Below, in pieces: positions 1 to 9,081 of a stretch of 64,000 nucleotides of DNA (its first letter is position 1; every line of letters begins with the position of its first letter). Origin of the DNA: JAQGMV01 sp035626595 (GTDB lineage: Bacteria > Pseudomonadota > Gammaproteobacteria > Burkholderiales > SG8-41); NCBI GenBank assembly GCA_035626595.1, contig DASPNJ010000149.1, forward strand, positions 1 to 64,000, read 5' to 3'. The notes beneath the pieces are model-generated. The model made no database searches. It saw nothing but the letters and a program-made list of their open reading frames with translations, and had not been told where the DNA came from. Both the position numbers and the translations under genes were made by a program.

Positions 1-1196
1 CCCCTCTCAAGCTGCCCGCGCGGTTCGCGGCGTTCGCCAACGGCGTCGCGATACACGCCGATGACTACGACGATACGCAGCTCGCGGTGGCGAAGGACCG
101 GGTATATGGACTGCTCACGCACCCCACGGCGCCGGCCCTGCCGCCGGTGCTCGCGATCGGCGAACGCGACAACCGCAGCGGCCTCGACGTGCTGGCGGCG
201 TATCAGATTGCGGTCGAAGTCGAGACGAAGATCGCGGAAGCGATCGATCCGCGGCATTACGACCACGGCTTTCATTCGACCGCGACGATGGGCACGCTCG
301 CCGCGGCCGCGGGTGCCGCGCGGCTGATGAGGCTGAACCTCGAGCAGACCCGCCGGGCGCTTGGAATCGCCGCGAGCCAGTCCGCAGGCCTGCGTGAGAA
401 CTTCGGCACCATGACCAAGCCGTTTCATCCGGGGCGCTCCGCCGAGAGCGGCATCGTCGCGGCCGATCTCGCCGCGCTGGGCTGGACCGCGACACCGATC
501 GTGCTCGAGGCCGGCCGCGGTTTTTTCAAGGCGGCGGGCGGCGGCTACGACGAGCAGGCGATACGCGGCAAGCTCGGCAATCCGTGGACGTTCGCGTTTC
601 CCGGCGTGTCGATCAAGCCGCACCCGAGCGGCTCGCTCACGCACCCGGGCATGGGTCTCATGCTCGATCTCGTCCGCGAGCACGACATCAAGCCGGCGCA
701 GGTGAAGCAGGTCAAGGTGGGCACCAACCGGCACATGCCGAACGCGCTCATTCACCATCGCCCGACGAACGAGCTCCAGGCGAAGTTCAGCATGGAGTTC
801 TGCATGGCGATCCTGCTGCTGGAGCGCAAGGCGGGCCTCGCGCAGTTCACCGACGAGGCCGTGAACCGGCGCGACGTGAAGAAGATGATCGAGAAGGTGC
901 TTTTCAGCGTGCACCCGCTCGCCGAAGCCGCAGGTTACGAAAAGATGACGACGATCATCGACATCGAGCTCACCGACGGGCGCGTGATCAGCGGCCGCGC
1001 CGACTTCGGCAAAGGCAGCCCCGCCAACCCGATGAGCGACGAAGAGCTGGCCGATAAATTCCGGGAGTGCGCGGCATGGGGTGGGCTCTCGAAACCAAAC
1101 GCGGAAAAGGTTGTCGATCTCGTGTTCGCGCTCGAAAAACTGAAAAGCGTGCGCGAGCTCACGCGGCTGCTGTCGCGGCGCAGCGCAAAGCGCTGA
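1..1196 (+). CDS. MmgE/PrpD family protein (5' end outside window)
   Basis: The frame is open from the first complete codon at base 3, so the gene begins before the window; the GTG at 87 is internal. About 397 residues are visible. The visible N-terminus has FANGVAIHADDYDDTQ, which matches the family's NG-x-x-x-H-x-x-D-x-DDT signature. Further in, PGRSAESG and SIKPHPSGS are typical of the fold. Known members are 2-methylcitrate dehydratase (PrpD) and cis-aconitate decarboxylase-like enzymes that act on tricarboxylate-type acids. It is followed by a PdxA-like dehydrogenase and two TctC solute-binding proteins on the same strand, which suggests catabolism of an imported carboxylic acid. The substrate cannot be read from sequence. 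Confidence 0.88.
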   Translation, partial: PLKLPARFAAFANGVAIHADDYDDTQLAVAKDRVYGLLTHPTAPALPPVLAIGERDNRSGLDVLAAYQIAVEVETKIAEAIDPRHYDHGFHSTATMGTLAAAAGAARLMRLNLEQTRRALGIAASQSAGLRENFGTMTKPFHPGRSAESGIVAADLAALGWTATPIVLEAGRGFFKAAGGGYDEQAIRGKLGNPWTFAFPGVSIKPHPSGSLTHPGMGLMLDLVREHDIKPAQVKQVKVGTNRHMPNALIHHRPTNELQAKFSMEFCMAILLLERKAGLAQFTDEAVNRRDVKKMIEKVLFSVHPLAEAAGYEKMTTIIDIELTDGRVISGRADFGKGSPANPMSDEELADKFRECAAWGGLSKPNAEKVVDLVFALEKLKSVRELTRLLSRRSAKR

Positions 1197-1283
1197 TCGT
1201 CACTCCCGCGTAGACGTGAATCCGGATCGTGCGTTACTGGCTATCGGCGTTCGCCGGTCAGACATATCACTGAAGGAACCGTA

Positions 1284-2318
1284 ATGAACAACCTGCCTAC
1301 GATTGGCGTGATGCTCGGCGACGTGACCGGGATCGGTCCCGAGATCGCGGCAAAGGTGCTCGCGTCGAGCGCGCTGCGCGGTACCGCGAATCTGGTCGTC
1401 ATCGGCGATGCGCGCGTGCTCGACCTCGGCATTCGCGATGCAGGGGTGGCCCTGCCTTACACGCGCTACACGTCGATCGACGAGGTGCGATTTCCGCGCG
1501 CGGATGTGCCGCTCGTCGACCTCGGCAACGTCGATCCGGCGCGCTTCACGCGCGGGCAGAGCTCGCCCGAATCGGGCAAGCTCACGGGCGACACCCTGAA
1601 AGGGATGATCGATCTCGCGCTCGCGGACAAGCTCGACGGCATATGCTTTGCACCGCTGAACAAGGGCGCAATGCACCAGGGCGGCTGGAAGTTTCATGAC
1701 GAGCACCAGATGTTTGCGAAGCTCACCGGCCACTGCGGTTTCTTCGGCGAGATGAACGTCATCAAGGAGTTCAGCACGTTCCGCGTCACTTCTCACGTAG
1801 CGCTCAAGGAAGCGGTCACCATGATCAGCCCCGAGCGCATCACCGCCGCGATCGAGCTCGCGCAGAACACGCTGCGCGCCGCGGGCCGCGAGAAGCCGCG
1901 TATCGGCGTGGCGGCTTTGAATCCGCATTGCGGTGAGAACGGGCTTTTCGGCGACGAGGAGATCCGCATCATCCGTCCGACTGTCGACCAACTGCGCGCG
2001 AGCGGTATCGATTGCGTCGGACCGGTCTCTTCCGACGCGATCTTCCTGAAAGCACTGCGCGGCGAATATGACGGCGTGGTGATGATGTACCACGACCAGG
2101 GACAGATCGCGACCAAGCTGCTCGGCTTCAACAAGGGTGTCACCGTCACCGCCGGATTGCGCACCGTCTTCACCACGCCGGCGCACGGCACCGCATACGA
2201 CATCGTCGGACAGGGCAAAGCCGATCCGGGCGCGATGGAGCACGCGATCCGGCTCGCGATACAGCTCGCCAGCGGCCGCATCGCTGCGCAGCGCGCGACG
2301 CCCGCGCGGGCGGCCTGA
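1284..2318 (+). CDS. pdxA: PdxA family dehydrogenase (4-hydroxythreonine-4-phosphate dehydrogenase-like)
   Basis: 344 residues, close to the usual PdxA length of about 330. The N-terminal family motif GDPAGIGPE appears here as GDVTGIGPE. Metal-binding histidines lie in segments typical of PdxA: FHDEHQMFAKLTG, NPHCGENGLFGDEE and MYHDQGQIATK. The C-terminus has the conserved TPAHGTAYDI. GAAGGAACC precedes the ATG by a normal spacing. PdxA proper oxidises 4-phosphohydroxy-L-threonine in pyridoxal phosphate synthesis. PdxA2-type paralogues instead work in sugar-acid catabolism. The TctC neighbours and the altered first motif favour a catabolic paralogue, which is inference. Confidence 0.88.
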   Translation: MNNLPTIGVMLGDVTGIGPEIAAKVLASSALRGTANLVVIGDARVLDLGIRDAGVALPYTRYTSIDEVRFPRADVPLVDLGNVDPARFTRGQSSPESGKLTGDTLKGMIDLALADKLDGICFAPLNKGAMHQGGWKFHDEHQMFAKLTGHCGFFGEMNVIKEFSTFRVTSHVALKEAVTMISPERITAAIELAQNTLRAAGREKPRIGVAALNPHCGENGLFGDEEIRIIRPTVDQLRASGIDCVGPVSSDAIFLKALRGEYDGVVMMYHDQGQIATKLLGFNKGVTVTAGLRTVFTTPAHGTAYDIVGQGKADPGAMEHAIRLAIQLASGRIAAQRATPARAA

Positions 2319-2356
2319 TTTCGATAAGCATCGAATTACCACGAGGAGAAGTTCGC

Positions 2357-3343
2357 ATGACCGCAATTCGTACCCTTCGCGCCGTTCCCATCGCAGCCGC
2401 CGTTCTCGCATGCTTCGGCGCGCCAGCTCTGGCTGCCGACAAAGCCGCCGCTTATCCGAACAAGCCCGTTCGCATGCTCGTGGGCTTCGCGCCCGGCGGC
2501 GGCACCGATACGACCGCGCGCGCAATCGCGCCGAAGCTCTCGGAGCGGCTGGGCGAGCAGGTGATCGTCGATAACCGCCCGGGCGCTTCCGGCAACATTG
2601 CGACCGAGATCATCACCAAGGCGCAGCCGGACGGTCACACGATCCTGCTCGGGACGATCGCCGCGCTCGCCATCAATCCTTCGCTCTTCGGCAACCTGCC
2701 GTTCGACCCGTTGCGCGATCTCGCGCCGGTGGTCCGTATCGCGGATTCGACCAACATCCTGGTCGTGCATCCGACCGTGCCTGCGAAGAGCGTCAAGGAA
2801 CTGATCGCGCTGTCGAAAACGAAGCCGCTCAACGGCGGCTCGTCCGGCGTGGGCGGTACCGGACATCTGGCGCTCGAGCTCTTCAACGTCATGGCCGGCA
2901 CCAAGATCACGCACGTGCCCTACAAAGGCGGCGGGCCGGCGATGACCGACCTGCTCGGCGGCCAGATCAACCTGATCTTCGCGACCGCGGCCAGCTCGGT
3001 CGGGCACATTCAGTCCGGCAAGATCCGCGCACTCGCGGTATCGACGGCGAAACGCTCCAAGCTCGTTCCGGACCTGCCGACCGTTGCGGAAGCCGGCCTG
3101 CCCGGGTTCGAGGCGAACAACTGGAACGGCCTCATGGTTCCCGCGAAAACGCCCCGCGCGGTCATCGACCGCCTGAACAAGGAGTTCACCACGGTGCTGC
3201 GGATGCCGGACGTGAGCAACCTGCTCTTCAAACAGGGCCTAGACGTGGCGCCCGGCACGCCGGAAGAATTCGGCAAATACATCCGGGCGGAAACGGCGAA
3301 ATGGGCGAAGGTGATCAAGATCGCCGGCGCCAAAGCGGAATAA
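2357..3343 (+). CDS. TctC/Bug-type periplasmic solute-binding protein
   Basis: 328 residues with an N-terminal signal peptide ending ALA-AD (about residues 1-27). The mature start YPNKPVRMLVGFAPGGGTD is the hallmark of the Bug (TctC) family, followed by VIVDNRPGASGNIATE and HVPYKGGGPAMTDLLGG. These two-lobed periplasmic proteins bind carboxylates or other small organic acids for tripartite tricarboxylate transporters. CGAGGAGAAG lies just upstream of the ATG. The gene follows pdxA by 38 nt and precedes a second TctC gene, so the three probably form one operon. No TctA or TctB membrane gene is present nearby; the membrane partner is presumably elsewhere. Confidence 0.93.
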   Translation: MTAIRTLRAVPIAAAVLACFGAPALAADKAAAYPNKPVRMLVGFAPGGGTDTTARAIAPKLSERLGEQVIVDNRPGASGNIATEIITKAQPDGHTILLGTIAALAINPSLFGNLPFDPLRDLAPVVRIADSTNILVVHPTVPAKSVKELIALSKTKPLNGGSSGVGGTGHLALELFNVMAGTKITHVPYKGGGPAMTDLLGGQINLIFATAASSVGHIQSGKIRALAVSTAKRSKLVPDLPTVAEAGLPGFEANNWNGLMVPAKTPRAVIDRLNKEFTTVLRMPDVSNLLFKQGLDVAPGTPEEFGKYIRAETAKWAKVIKIAGAKAE

Positions 3344-3397
3344 ATCGCACACGTGCCGCGGGCCGTCCGGGTCCGCGGCGTGCTGGAGAGCATTGCC

Positions 3398-4369
3398 ATG
3401 AACGATTCACGCTTTTTCATATTGGGCCTCGCCGTCCTCGGCGCGGCAGCGGCGGGCGCGGCCTCCGCGGCCGAGTGGACGCCCAGCAAACCGGTCCGTT
3501 TCATCGTCGGTTTTCCCCCGGGCGGGGCGACCGATCTCATCGCACGCATGATGCAGCCGAAAATGGCGGCGGGCCTCGGGCGGCAGGTGATCGTCGAGAA
3601 CCGGGCCGGCGCCAACGGCGTCATCGGCACGGAGGCGATCGCGCGCGCGGACCCGGACGGCCACACGATCGGCATGGTCCACATCGGCTCGCTGGTGATC
3701 AGCCCGGTAATCCAGAAAGTGCCTTACGACGTCCATAAGGATCTGGTGCCGCTCGGGCAGATCGTTTCGCTGCAGAACATCGTCCTGGTGCATCCGACGC
3801 TGCCGGCGAAAACCACGAAGGACTATCTCGCGCTCGCCAGAGGGAAACCGGGCCTGATGCTGTACGGCACCTCCGGCACTGGCAGCCCCGGGCACCTCGC
3901 CGGCGTGCTGCTCGAGTCGATGACGGGTGTGAAGCTCACGCACGTGCCGTACAAAGGCGGCGGGCCGCTCATCACCGATCTGATCGCCGGCCACATCCAG
4001 TCTTCGCTCTCGGTGATCTCGACCGGATTGCCGCACGTGCGCTCGGGCAAGGTGCGCGCCGTCGCAGTGACGGGCGCCAAACGCGCCGAAGCCGCGCCGG
4101 AGATTCCGACGGTCGGCGAGACCGTGAAAGGCTACGCGGCGGTGAACTGGTACGGAATGATGGCGCCCGCGGGCACGCCCGCTCCCGTCGTCGACCGGCT
4201 GCATCGCGAGATCGTCGCGGCGGTGCAGGCGCCCGATGTCGTGAAGGCGCTCAAGGACCGCGGCATCGAAGCCGCGCCGTCCACGCCGGCCGAGTTCGCG
4301 CGGTTCATCCAGGCCGAGCAGAAAAAGTGGACGCCGATCATCAAGAAATCAAATATCAAAGAGGAGTGA
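3398..4369 (+). CDS. TctC/Bug-type periplasmic solute-binding protein
   Basis: 323 residues from the ATG at 3398. That start is preferred over an upstream in-frame ATG at 3353 because it directly begins the signal peptide (MNDSRFFILGLAVLGAAAAG, cleavage near ASAAEW) and has GGAGAG about 10 nt upstream. The mature protein has SKPVRFIVGFPPGGATDL, VIVENRAGANGVIGTE and HVPYKGGGPLITDLIAGH, all Bug-family signatures. It is a tandem neighbour of the preceding TctC protein but clearly diverged, so it is probably not a recent duplication. The dodecin gene starts 15 nt after its stop. Confidence 0.93.
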   Translation: MNDSRFFILGLAVLGAAAAGAASAAEWTPSKPVRFIVGFPPGGATDLIARMMQPKMAAGLGRQVIVENRAGANGVIGTEAIARADPDGHTIGMVHIGSLVISPVIQKVPYDVHKDLVPLGQIVSLQNIVLVHPTLPAKTTKDYLALARGKPGLMLYGTSGTGSPGHLAGVLLESMTGVKLTHVPYKGGGPLITDLIAGHIQSSLSVISTGLPHVRSGKVRAVAVTGAKRAEAAPEIPTVGETVKGYAAVNWYGMMAPAGTPAPVVDRLHREIVAAVQAPDVVKALKDRGIEAAPSTPAEFARFIQAEQKKWTPIIKKSNIKEE

Positions 4370-4383
4370 ATGGAGACACGCAT

Positions 4384-4596
4384 ATGTCGGAACATGTCTA
4401 CAAGCACATCGAGCTGACGGGATCGTCCACCAAAGGCGTGCAGGACGCGATCGAGAACGCGATCGAGCGCGCCGCGCAGACGCTGCGCGGCATGCACTGG
4501 TTCGAAGTGGTCGACACGCGCGGCCACATCGAGGACGGCAAGATCGCGCACTGGCAGGTGACGATCAAGGTGGGGTTTACGCTCGAAGGCGCGTAA
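4384..4596 (+). CDS. Dodecin
   Basis: 70 residues, the normal size for dodecin, a small dodecameric flavin-binding storage protein. The sequence shows VYKHIELTGSSTKGVQDAI at the start, the family's helix ENAIERAAQTLRGMHWFEV with the tryptophan that stacks on the flavin, and the closing strand HWQVTIKVGFTLEG. The ATG at 4384 is chosen because it aligns with the family start and has GGAG upstream (around 4372). The position right after two TctC genes may be incidental; dodecins are often single genes. Confidence 0.95.
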   Translation: MSEHVYKHIELTGSSTKGVQDAIENAIERAAQTLRGMHWFEVVDTRGHIEDGKIAHWQVTIKVGFTLEGA

Positions 4597-4641
4597 ACCG
4601 CCCCGTCACTTCGCGCGGCGGGCAGGCGCGCGCCTACCCTA

Positions 4642-5070
4642 CTACTGCACCAGCAGCACGGTTACGTTGCGGTCCACCAGCGAGTGGTCGATATAGCAGA
4701 CGACGCCGGGCTGCTCGATCACCAGCCGCTTCGCCTCCTCGGCGCTGCGGACCTCGCGCGGGGGCTGTCCGCGTCCCGTGAAGATGATCTTCGACCAGTG
4801 CGCGCGCATTTGCGACGCGCTCTTGCCCACGACTTTGCTGTAAAACGCCTCGCGCAGCGGCGAGCCCTCCGGGAGGTCGCAGGGAACCGCGGGTGTGCCG
4901 TCGGGGAAGCGGCTCGCGCGTCCGAGATAGATGTCGGCGAGCTGCGTCTGCGTGATGCTCGTCACCGGCACCCGCGCCGACACGACGGCCGCGAGCTCGG
5001 CCGCCGCCGCGCCGGAGCACAGCGACAGACCCAAACCGAGGCTCGCGACAATGCGTTGAAGGCGGCTCAT
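4642..5070 (-). CDS. PstS-like periplasmic phosphate-binding family protein, short form
   Basis: 142 residues from the ATG at 5070, with a signal peptide (MSRLQRIVASLGLGLSLCSG, cleavage near AAAAEL). The body has the PstS-like domain pattern: ITQTQLADIYLGRASRFPDG, then MRAHWSKIIFTGRG and VEQPGVVCYIDHS-like residues near the C-terminus. It is about half the size of a true PstS, as is common for single-lobed proteins annotated as phosphate ABC transporter substrate-binding. It starts 8 nt after the stop of the porin gene, which itself follows a GGDEF-EAL gene, so the three are likely co-transcribed. A signalling or substrate-sensing role is more likely than bulk transport, but this is inference. 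Confidence 0.75.
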   Translation of the reverse strand: MSRLQRIVASLGLGLSLCSGAAAAELAAVVSARVPVTSITQTQLADIYLGRASRFPDGTPAVPCDLPEGSPLREAFYSKVVGKSASQMRAHWSKIIFTGRGQPPREVRSAEEAKRLVIEQPGVVCYIDHSLVDRNVTVLLVQ

Positions 5071-5077
5071 CGGGGCG

Positions 5078-6412
5078 TCAGAACACGAAGTCGATTGCGA
5101 CGCTGAACACGTGGACGCGGCCGCCGGGCTGAAAGTTCGGTGCGAAGTTGCCAAGGCGCCCACTCGAGCCGGGCTCGAGATCGATGTGGTCGTACTGCAC
5201 CTTAAATGCCGCGTTTTTTGCGAAGTCCCAGCGCACGCCGCCCGAAACGCTGCGTTGCGCGAAGCGCGCGCTCGTCAGCGCCGAATTGACCCCCGTGTTC
5301 AATGCCGCGGCCGCAGCGGCGAGCGGCGCCGGCAAGCCCGCAGGTGACACGCCCGCCTCCGTCTGCTGCTCCGCGGTGAGGCGCGCCGCCGTCAGGTACG
5401 GCGTCAACGGCCCCACGCGGTAACCTGCCGTCACGTACCAGGCGCGCGAATCTGCGAGCAGCGAGTGGCCGTTGAACGTCGCCCACTCGGCCATGACGAG
5501 CCAGCGATCGCGGTCGTAGCTCGCGCCCAGCGCGAGCGCCGAGATCGGTGCATCGGCGAACCGATACTTGTCGGCGAGCGCGAGCGCCTGCACGCCGCGT
5601 CCCGCGAAGGGCGCAATCGCGCTGAGCGCATTCCCGAGCTGCGTATAGCCGTTGATCAGCGCGTCCACCGCGGCGACGCTGAGATCGACACGTCCGCGCA
5701 CGTAACTCGCGCGCGCCGTGAACGGGCCGTATTCGATGGTATTCGCGACATCGAAGATGTCGTCTGCCTTCAGGCTGCCGGCGGCCGGCAGGTGGACCGA
5801 GGTGCGGCCGTACGACGCATGGACGGTGTTCGTGACCTCGCCGAAGCGCAGCTTGTACGTCGCGTCGATGCCGTCCTTGTTCGTGATCGGAATGAGCCCA
5901 TAGACTTCCTGCGGCGGACGGATCCACGGGTTGCCGTACCCGACGAGCCTCGAATCCGACGCCATAAAGGGCATTGCGACCGTGCGGCCGACTCGCACGT
6001 CGAAATCCGGGGTGATCTGGTACTTGATATTGCCCCATTCGAGCTGCGGCATGTACGTATTGTCGTAGCGATGCTGCGACACGAGCTGAATGACCGCCGA
6101 GAGCTTGTCCGTGAGCCGGATGTCGCCCTGGACACCGATCTTCGTGTCCACTCCATAGGCCCAGTCATGCGTGCGGCCGGCGCCATTCGGCTCGAAGAAC
6201 CCGTGAACGAAATCGGCGTTCTTCTCGCTCGAGTTGACGACGCCCGCCGTGCCGAAGCCGTGCAGCCTGACCGCAGGCGCCCAGCCGCCGTCGGCCGCGG
6301 CCGCGAGCCCGCTCATGACGAGCGCGGTACCGGCCGCGGCAAGCGCTAGATGCCGTACGCGCCCCGTCCACGGCGCGTGAATGTGTCGTTTCGCGTGCAT
6401 CACTTCTTTCAT
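5078..6412 (-). CDS. Outer-membrane porin-like beta-barrel protein
   Basis: 444 residues with a long N-terminal leader and a signal peptide (hydrophobic core around residues 20-38, ending GLAAAADG). The mature protein is rich in alternating strands with aromatic ends, such as KIGVQGDIRLTDKLSAVIQL, and finishes with VFSVAIDFVF, the terminal-phenylalanine signature of outer-membrane barrels. A second in-frame ATG 12 nt downstream (6400) is a possible start. The gene begins 8 nt after the stop of the GGDEF-EAL gene and lies 7 nt before the PstS-like gene. The substrate is unknown. Confidence 0.8.
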   Translation of the reverse strand: MKEVMHAKRHIHAPWTGRVRHLALAAAGTALVMSGLAAAADGGWAPAVRLHGFGTAGVVNSSEKNADFVHGFFEPNGAGRTHDWAYGVDTKIGVQGDIRLTDKLSAVIQLVSQHRYDNTYMPQLEWGNIKYQITPDFDVRVGRTVAMPFMASDSRLVGYGNPWIRPPQEVYGLIPITNKDGIDATYKLRFGEVTNTVHASYGRTSVHLPAAGSLKADDIFDVANTIEYGPFTARASYVRGRVDLSVAAVDALINGYTQLGNALSAIAPFAGRGVQALALADKYRFADAPISALALGASYDRDRWLVMAEWATFNGHSLLADSRAWYVTAGYRVGPLTPYLTAARLTAEQQTEAGVSPAGLPAPLAAAAAALNTGVNSALTSARFAQRSVSGGVRWDFAKNAAFKVQYDHIDLEPGSSGRLGNFAPNFQPGGRVHVFSVAIDFVF

Positions 6413-6420
6413 GCGATTGT

Positions 6421-8850
6421 TCAGGCGCGACGTGCCGGCGCGATCGCCGGCTGCTTCTGCAGCGCTTCGAACGTGATCTCCATGGACCAGCGATCGTGTA
6501 GGAACGCCGCCAGCCGCTCGCCCGGCACGGCCGGGCTGAAGTAGTGTCCCTGGTATTCGTCACACGCCTGCGCGCGCAGGTACTCGACCTGTTCCGCCGT
6601 CTCGACGCCTTCGGCCACGATCGTCATGCTGAGCGCCTTGCCCATGCCGATGACGGCCTCGGTGATGACGCGGTCCTCCGCGTCGTGGGGCAGGTCCGAA
6701 ATGAACGATCGGTCGATCTTCAGGGTCGTCAGCGGGAAGCGCTTCAGATTGGAGAGCGACGAATAGCCGGTGCCGAAGTCGTCGATCGCGACGCGCACGC
6801 GCATGTCGTTCAGCGTCGTCAGCGTGCGCACCGCGCGCTCGACGTTCGTCATGAGCAGCGTCTCGGTGATCTCGAGCTCGAGGAATTCGGGATCGAGGCC
6901 CGTCTGCTCGAGCACCGCCGTGATATCGGACAGCAGATGCGCGTCGGCGAACTGACGCGCGGACAGGTTCACCGCGATGCATATCGGAGGCAGTCCCTGC
7001 TTCTGCCATTGCACGTTTTGTCGGCAGGCCGTCTCGAGTACCCATCTGCCGATCGGCACGATGAGCCCCGTATCCTCGGCGATCGCAATGAACTCCTGAG
7101 GTGACACGAGGCCATGGTCCCGGCTGCGCCAGCGCAGCAGCGCCTCCGCGCCGGTGATGCTGCTGGTGAGCAGGTCGACTTTCGGCTGGTAATTCAGCTC
7201 GAATTCGTCGCGCTCGAGCGCGTGGCGCAGGCCGGTTTCGAGCGTGAGACGCTTGAGCGAGTTCGCCTGCAGTCTCTGCGCGAAGAACTGGTAATTGTTC
7301 TTGCCCTCGCCTTTGGCGTGATACATCGCGGTATCGGCGCACTTCATCAGCGCCTGCTCGTCGCGACCGTCGCGCGGATAGAGCGCGATGCCGATGCTCG
7401 TGGTCACGACCAGACTCTCCCGCTGGTAAGCGAATGCTTCGGATACCACCGTCAGGAGCTTCTGAGCGACCGTTGCGACGTAGACGTCCTCCTCGAAATC
7501 CGGCAGGAGCACCACGAACTCGTCTCCGCCGAGCCGCGCGACGGTGTCGCTTTCGCGCAGGCATGATTGCAGCCGCGAGGCGACTTCCTTCAGCAGGCGG
7601 TCGCCCGTGTCGTGGCCGAGCGTGTCGTTGATCTGCTTGAACCGGTCCAGGTCCAGGAACAGCACCGCGAGCGATCGCTGGTAGCGCCGCGCGTGACTGA
7701 TGCCCTGCTCCAGCATCTTGCTGAAGAACGCACGGTTGGGAAGTCCGGTCAGGCCGTCGTGGTAGGCCAGATACTGCACGCGCTCGGCATGCGCAGTGCG
7801 CGCATCGCTCTCGCGCCGCGCCGCCTGCGCGAGCTTCCAGCTCACGCGCGCGAGGATGCCGACGAAGATGAGCACGAGCGCACTGGCAATCGCGGCGCGC
7901 CACAGATAGGCGCGGGTGTTCCGGCGGGCGCCGGCAAGCTGCTCCTCTTCGGCAAGGCCTACGATGAGCGTGAGCGGAAAACCGAACAGCGGACGCACGG
8001 CAATGAATCGCGCGACCGCGTCGAGCTCACCTGTAGAACGCACGACCTCCGGTTCGGCGCGCCGCTGTAACTGGCGCCAGGCGCTCGTCGCGTCGCCCGA
8101 GCTGATCGCGTCCCCCGTGCGGCGCACGCGGAACACGCCGTCGCGGGTGCCGATCAGTCCGAGGACGCCAAGCTCTCCGAGCTTTCCGCGCTCGTAGCCG
8201 CTCACGAAATACGCGGCGTCCACGTTGAGCGTTACCGCGCCGGCGAACCGCCCGCCGTCCTCCAGCCTGCGGCTGAATTCGAGCTTCCACTCGTTGCCAT
8301 CGCCGACCCGCGGCAGGCTGATCCACAAATCGTCCGAGGCGACCGCGGCCCGGAACGACTCCTGCTGCGAGACATCGCGATGCGTCACCGGTCGCGTGCT
8401 CGCAAAGACGCGGCCGTTCTCGTCGGCGATCGTGAGCGTAAAGAGCAGATCGGGCGGCAGCAGCGCTTTTTCCCTCAGCTGCGCCAGTACGGCGGGACGG
8501 CGCGACGACTCGTACGCGTACTTGACGACCTTGAGCGTGTGATCGATTTCGCGCAGGTTGCGCAGCATTTGCGCTTCATACGTGTCCAGCAGCTCGAGAG
8601 TCGACGTGGCGGCAGCCCGCTCGGCATTCTCGAACTCGATCTTTGCAAGGTTCGCCGTGGCGACCCATATGACGACGATGGTCAGCAGGGCGAGCGCCGG
8701 CATCAGGAAGTGCTGCTCGGCAAGTCGCGCGCCGAGCCGTCGCGACCGCGGAACCGTCGGGGCCGGCATGGTCCGCGCCAACGGCTGCGCACGCTCGTGC
8801 ATCACGCGCGCGCCCGGCCGCGTGCGCGCGCTTTCGCGCCCCGTCGACAC
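6421..8850 (-). CDS. Membrane sensor with GGDEF and EAL domains
   Basis: 809 residues. Order: a membrane helix near residues 48-70, a periplasmic Cache-like sensor, a second helix near 308-330, a GGDEF domain with intact RLGGDEF (about residue 438), and an EAL domain with EALLRW (about 568), LEITETLLM, DDFGTGYSS and VAEGVETAEQ. GGDEF domains make cyclic di-GMP and EAL domains hydrolyse it; both sites look intact, so net activity cannot be predicted. The GTG at 8850 is the longest start; an ATG at 8802 is also plausible. It heads a unit with a porin and a PstS-like protein, so the sensor may respond to a ligand handled by those two. Confidence 0.93.
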   Translation of the reverse strand: MSTGRESARTRPGARVMHERAQPLARTMPAPTVPRSRRLGARLAEQHFLMPALALLTIVVIWVATANLAKIEFENAERAAATSTLELLDTYEAQMLRNLREIDHTLKVVKYAYESSRRPAVLAQLREKALLPPDLLFTLTIADENGRVFASTRPVTHRDVSQQESFRAAVASDDLWISLPRVGDGNEWKLEFSRRLEDGGRFAGAVTLNVDAAYFVSGYERGKLGELGVLGLIGTRDGVFRVRRTGDAISSGDATSAWRQLQRRAEPEVVRSTGELDAVARFIAVRPLFGFPLTLIVGLAEEEQLAGARRNTRAYLWRAAIASALVLIFVGILARVSWKLAQAARRESDARTAHAERVQYLAYHDGLTGLPNRAFFSKMLEQGISHARRYQRSLAVLFLDLDRFKQINDTLGHDTGDRLLKEVASRLQSCLRESDTVARLGGDEFVVLLPDFEEDVYVATVAQKLLTVVSEAFAYQRESLVVTTSIGIALYPRDGRDEQALMKCADTAMYHAKGEGKNNYQFFAQRLQANSLKRLTLETGLRHALERDEFELNYQPKVDLLTSSITGAEALLRWRSRDHGLVSPQEFIAIAEDTGLIVPIGRWVLETACRQNVQWQKQGLPPICIAVNLSARQFADAHLLSDITAVLEQTGLDPEFLELEITETLLMTNVERAVRTLTTLNDMRVRVAIDDFGTGYSSLSNLKRFPLTTLKIDRSFISDLPHDAEDRVITEAVIGMGKALSMTIVAEGVETAEQVEYLRAQACDEYQGHYFSPAVPGERLAAFLHDRWSMEITFEALQKQPAIAPARRA

Positions 8851-9081
8851 ATCACAGTTAACCCCCTTGAAGCGGACGGGCGAACGTCCGCCGGCTGCCC
8901 GGCGAATCGGTTATCGTTCGCGCGCGAGCGTTTTCGTGTATTACTTGGCGCGCGCAGGATAAATGTTGCGGCGCGTCCGGACAAGCACGACCGGCGGCTT
9001 TTCACCGCAATCCAGGACTTTTTACAGAAGATATGTGAGCCGATGCGACAAAGCCGCAGCGCTCGCGACACGAGGTATGAC

